Below are positions 58,261 to 64,000 of a DNA stretch of 64,000 nt, in pieces. Position numbers and translations under genes: made by a program. Source of the DNA: Roseateles aquatilis (GTDB lineage: Bacteria; Pseudomonadota; Gammaproteobacteria; Burkholderiales; Burkholderiaceae_C); NCBI RefSeq assembly GCF_002205645.1, contig NZ_NIOF01000007.1:1-64000 (forward strand), read 5' to 3'. Positions within the stretch are counted from its first letter, which is position 1. Every line of letters starts with the position of its first letter. Under the pieces are notes generated by a model. The model saw nothing but the letters and a program-made list of their open reading frames with translations. It was not told where the DNA came from and did no database searches.

Positions 58261-59112
58261 ATGAAATTCATGCAGAAGCTGCAGGCCGCCGAGCGCCTGA
58301 ACGATTCCCTGCTGTGCGTCGGCCTGGATCCCGACCCCGCCCGGTTCCCGACCCACTGGAAAGGCGACGCGGGCCGCATCTACGACTTCTGCGCCGCCAT
58401 CGTCGACGCCACCAAGGACGTCGTCAGCGCCTTCAAGCCGCAGATCGCCTACTTCGCCGCGCACCGCGCCGAGGACCAGCTGGAGCAGCTGATGGCCCAC
58501 ATCAAGCGCAACGCGCCGCACGTGCCGGTCATCCTGGACGCCAAGCGCGGCGACATCGGCGCCACCGCCGAGCAGTACGCCCGCGAGGCCTTCGATCGCT
58601 ACCAGGCCGACGCCGTGACGCTGTCGCCCTTCATGGGCCGCGACAGCATCGAGCCCTACCTGCGGTATCCCGACAAGGGCGCCTTCCTGCTGTGCCGCAC
58701 CTCCAACCCGGGCGGCGACGATTGGCAGATGCAGCGCCTGGCCGACGTCCCCGGCCAGCCGCGCCTGTTCGAGCACCTGGCCCGCCTGGCCCAGGGCGAC
58801 TGGAACCTGAACGGCCAGCTGGGCCTGGTCGTCGGCGCGACCTATCCGAAGGAAATCGAGCGGGTGCGCGAGCTGGCGCCCGACCTGCCCTTCCTGGTGC
58901 CCGGCATCGGCGCGCAGGGCGGCGACGCGGCCGCCACCGTCGCGGCCGGCTGGCGCAAGGACGCGGGCACGGTGATCGTGAGCTCTTCCCGCGCGGTGCT
59001 GTACGCCGCCTCCGGCGAGGACTTCGCCGCCGCCGCCCGCCGCGTCGCCCAGGCGACCCGCGACGCCCTGCGCCCGGTCTCGCCCGCTGCTTCCCAGGCG
59101 ATCCCCGGCTGA
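58261..59112 (+). CDS. pyrF: orotidine 5'-phosphate decarboxylase, type 2
   Basis: A 283-residue enzyme of the last step of UMP synthesis. The longer type 2 family is indicated by SLLCVGLDPDPARFP and AFKPQIAYFAAHRAEDQLEQ. The catalytic Asp93-Lys95-Asp98 array is in ILDAKRGDIGATAEQYA, with TLSPFMGRDSIEPYL and the phosphate loop VPGIGAQGGDA following. The C-terminal 20 residues are Ala/Pro-rich. The ATG at 58261 is the family start. Confidence 0.97.
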   Translation: MKFMQKLQAAERLNDSLLCVGLDPDPARFPTHWKGDAGRIYDFCAAIVDATKDVVSAFKPQIAYFAAHRAEDQLEQLMAHIKRNAPHVPVILDAKRGDIGATAEQYAREAFDRYQADAVTLSPFMGRDSIEPYLRYPDKGAFLLCRTSNPGGDDWQMQRLADVPGQPRLFEHLARLAQGDWNLNGQLGLVVGATYPKEIERVRELAPDLPFLVPGIGAQGGDAAATVAAGWRKDAGTVIVSSSRAVLYAASGEDFAAAARRVAQATRDALRPVSPAASQAIPG

Positions 59113-59153
59113 TCTCCGGCTGATCCGCCGGCCGGGCCCGGCCCCGGCCGGCC

Positions 59154-59167
59154 GCCAATTAATTGGC
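59154..59167. promoter_or_regulatory. 14-bp perfect palindrome upstream of the hybrid kinase gene
   Basis: GCCAATTAATTGGC, an AT-centred perfect palindrome in otherwise very GC-rich DNA, about 155 bases before the kinase start. It follows a GC-rich inverted repeat after pyrF. A regulator-binding site is plausible. Confidence 0.35.
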
Positions 59168-59322
59168 AGAAACCCCGAGCGCGCACCGAATCCCACCTGT
59201 TTGGGGTTTCCGAGGCTCTTCAGTTCCCCCGCCGCTCGCCGAGACTGCGTTACCGGACGTTTCATTCCGGGCCGCCGCGATCCGTCGCGGACGCCCCGTG
59301 ATCGAAGCGTCGAGGCACAACG

Positions 59323-62589
<3,267 letters not shown>

Positions 62590-62917
62590 GCGCCGCACGA
62601 TGCGGCGCCGGTCGATCGCCGTTGCGCGCGGCCCTGGGTCGATGCAGGGCGCGGCCGCGCGACGCAATGCCGGGGCGGTACGAACCCGCCCCGGGGTCGG
62701 CCCACGTTTCCCCCCAAGCCAGCCCAGCCCAGCCCAGTCCAGCCCAGTCCAGTCCAGCCGAGCCGAGCCGAGCCGAGCCGAGCACGGGTCGGGTCGGGTC
62801 GGGTCAGGTCAGGTCAGGTCAGGTCAGGTCAGGTCAGGTCAGGTCAGGTCAGGTCAGGTCAGGTCAGGTCAGGTCAGCTCGGCCCAGGCCCAGGCCCGGC
62901 CCCGGCTCAGCTCAAGG
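62590..62917. other. intergenic region dominated by a pentanucleotide repeat
   Basis: A 328-base gap between two convergent genes. From 62716 to about 62885 it is continuous five-base repeats; the first 125 bases are plain GC-rich sequence with no gene. ORFs on both strands through this region are repeat translation and were not called. Confidence 0.7.
62716..62885. repeat. 170-bp pentanucleotide repeat tract with four blocks
   Basis: In a constant five-base phase the tract passes through AGCCC/AGTCC units (62716-62755), five AGCCG (62756-62780), one AGCAC, four GGGTC (62786-62805) and fourteen exact AGGTC units (62806-62875). AGCTC and degenerate units follow. Each block differs from the next by one or two substitutions, so it looks like one microsatellite that mutated and re-expanded. 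It lies between convergent genes. Confidence 0.95.
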
Positions 62918-64000
62918 TCACCGCAGGCTGAGCGTCGCGCCCTTCCACTCCGCCGCCTGCCAACGCTGGAACGCGCCCAGCATCGCGGCGTCGCCGGCCT
63001 GACGCTTCGTCTCCAGCGAGTCCAGATCGACTTGCTCGAAGCTCCGCCGATAACGCCCCTCCGCCCGCGCCTCGCGGGCCACCAGCACTTCCCGGCCACC
63101 GGGCACCCAGCCGGCGAACTCCGCGTAGCCCAAGCCCGGCTGCGCCGGTGCGGGCGGCAGCACCGACACCCGCCAGCCCTGCGCGGTCTTGCGCAGCAGC
63201 CACAGCTCGCGCCAACCGTCCGACGGGACCGAGGCAATGGCGATCGCATTGCCCTCGCGGTTGATGCGGGCCGACGCGGTCATCACCAACCCCCAGGCGC
63301 AGTGCCGCAGCAGCGCGCCCTTGCCGTCCTTGGCGCCGGGCCCCACCAGCGTCAGGCAGGTCTCGCCGGGCTGGCCCGGCTGCACGGTCAGGCTCAGCGC
63401 GCCGAGCGTCTGCTCGACCGGTCCCGCCGGCAGCGCCGCCCAGCGCATCGCGTTGCCTCGCATCGCCGCGTCGTTGTAGGCGGGCTGATCGTCCTCCGAC
63501 AGCTCGGCCGGCACGATGCGCGCGAAGGCTTCCAGCGCGCGGCGTGACGCCGCCGACGACGCGTCCACCGACAGCGTGACCGTTGCCGCGCCTTGCGCCG
63601 CTTCGAGCGCAGGCAGCGCTGGCGCTCCACGTGGGGTCGCTGCCGCAGCGGCGGGTAAGTTGACAGTCGCGGTCGCGGTCGCGGTCGCTGTCGGATTCGG
63701 ATTCGGATTCGGATTCGGATTCGGATTCGACGTCGGAATCGCCGAGGTTGCCCGCCCCACGCCCTGGGCACCCGCGCGGCGCGCGCGGATGAACGCCAGG
63801 CTGCTCCACACGCCCGACTGGCGCATCAGCACCCGGTTGCGCCAGTGCGTCGCCAACGCCGGATCCCTCAGGTCGACCTTGTCCAGGACGTCGGCGCGCC
63901 ACTGGTCCCACTGCTCGCGCTGCGGCGGCGTGGCCGCGGGGTCGACGCAGTCGACACGCGTGAGCGCCAATGCGGCGCGCGCCTTCTGTTCCTGCTGGGC
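62918..64000 (-). CDS. hypothetical protein with Asn-Pro and Thr-Ala repeats, partial (5' end outside window)
   Basis: At least 360 residues; the frame is open to the right edge, so the start is outside the window and the TTG at 63970 is internal. I do not recognise the family. The N-terminal visible part (CVDP, REQWDQWRADVLDKVDLRDPALATHWRNRVLMRQSGVW) looks like a helical enzyme-free region. A low-complexity linker of (NP)6 and (TA)n at about 63666-63727 follows. The rest has beta-rich sequence (LSLTVQPGQPGETCLTLVG, WRELWLLRKTAQGWRVSVL, GYAEFAGWVPGGREVLVAREA) resembling a propeller-like or TolB-like protein ending in TLSLR. Function unknown. Confidence 0.75.
   Translation of the reverse strand, partial: AQQEQKARAALALTRVDCVDPAATPPQREQWDQWRADVLDKVDLRDPALATHWRNRVLMRQSGVWSSLAFIRARRAGAQGVGRATSAIPTSNPNPNPNPNPNPTATATATATVNLPAAAAATPRGAPALPALEAAQGAATVTLSVDASSAASRRALEAFARIVPAELSEDDQPAYNDAAMRGNAMRWAALPAGPVEQTLGALSLTVQPGQPGETCLTLVGPGAKDGKGALLRHCAWGLVMTASARINREGNAIAIASVPSDGWRELWLLRKTAQGWRVSVLPPAPAQPGLGYAEFAGWVPGGREVLVAREARAEGRYRRSFEQVDLDSLETKRQAGDAAMLGAFQRWQAAEWKGATLSLR
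63666..63727. repeat. coding hexanucleotide repeats (GTCGCG)4 and (CGGATT)6
   Basis: Four GTCGCG-type units (63666-63689) lie beside six exact CGGATT units (63692-63727), both in frame with the minus-strand gene. They encode Thr-Ala and Asn-Pro dipeptide repeats. Because units are six bases, slippage changes linker length without shifting the frame. Confidence 0.93.

Noticed and set aside
62716-62885. CRISPR array
   Set aside because: Repeats are contiguous with no spacers.
62600-63547. 315-codon plus-strand ORF through the pentamer tract
   Set aside because: Repeat translation (SGQVR-type) continuing antisense to a supported gene.

Overview
This 64 kb window is ordinary high-GC bacterial chromosome. 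Gene content and order point to a betaproteobacterium of the order Burkholderiales, probably near Roseateles, Mitsuaria or Rubrivivax (inference). The basis is the HPr kinase/phosphorylase next to ptsN, the leuS-lptE-holA block, the lptD-surA-ksgA operon, a metX-metW pair, a type 2 PyrF and a DUF3034 outer-membrane protein. Dense coding on both strands and strong GC bias produce many long antisense ORFs, which I treat as shadows. I found no rRNA, tRNA, CRISPR array or intact insertion sequence.

Layout. 0.3-7 kb: an unknown protein, a DUF3034 protein with a truncated globin, glyoxalase I, a diiron ferritin-like protein, a secreted glutathione peroxidase and CorA; the last two flank a non-coding gap that may hold a C-rich small RNA. 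7.3-20.3 kb: hpf, ptsN and hprK (nitrogen-PTS and ribosome hibernation), then divergent fur/bamE, then dapB, exbB, exbD, leuS, lptE, holA, and a cupredoxin-like protein coupled to a GGDEF-EAL protein. 20.6-25.6 kb: a tightly overlapping minus-strand operon of a DctS/DctR-like two-component system, thiL, pgpA and pncC. 26-28.3 kb: maeB. 28.3-29.6 kb: an AT-richer patch with an orphan barstar. 29.6-35.5 kb: lptD-surA-ksgA divergent from amgK.

35.4-39.9 kb: a LysR regulator, an M20 peptidase and an alpha/beta hydrolase, divergent from an aspartoacylase-like gene. 39.9-44.5 kb: metX-metW under a clear SAM-II riboswitch with an apparent terminator/antiterminator, then sppA and a GST. 44.7-48.4 kb: a coupled DUF898-M48 peptidase pair, a second GST and a GNAT. 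48.8-51.7 kb: one unusual lipoprotein joining a NodB deacetylase, a caspase-like peptidase, an EF-hand and TPRs. 51.8-59.1 kb: purB, an outer-membrane barrel, a ParE-type toxin-antitoxin module, an RstAB-like two-component system, a GNAT and pyrF. 59.3-64 kb: a large hybrid histidine kinase, a 170 bp pentanucleotide tract, and an unknown gene that runs off the right edge.

Much of the window serves the cell envelope (BamE, LptD, LptE, SurA, SppA, PgpA, AmgK, the deacetylase-caspase protein) and signalling (three histidine kinases, a c-di-GMP protein, PTS-Ntr). The most notable items are the deacetylase-caspase-EF-hand-TPR fusion, the SAM-II attenuator at metX, the clustered short tandem repeats (5, 6, 12 and 20 bp units), the toxin-antitoxin module with an enlarged antitoxin, and the orphan barstar beside atypical DNA.
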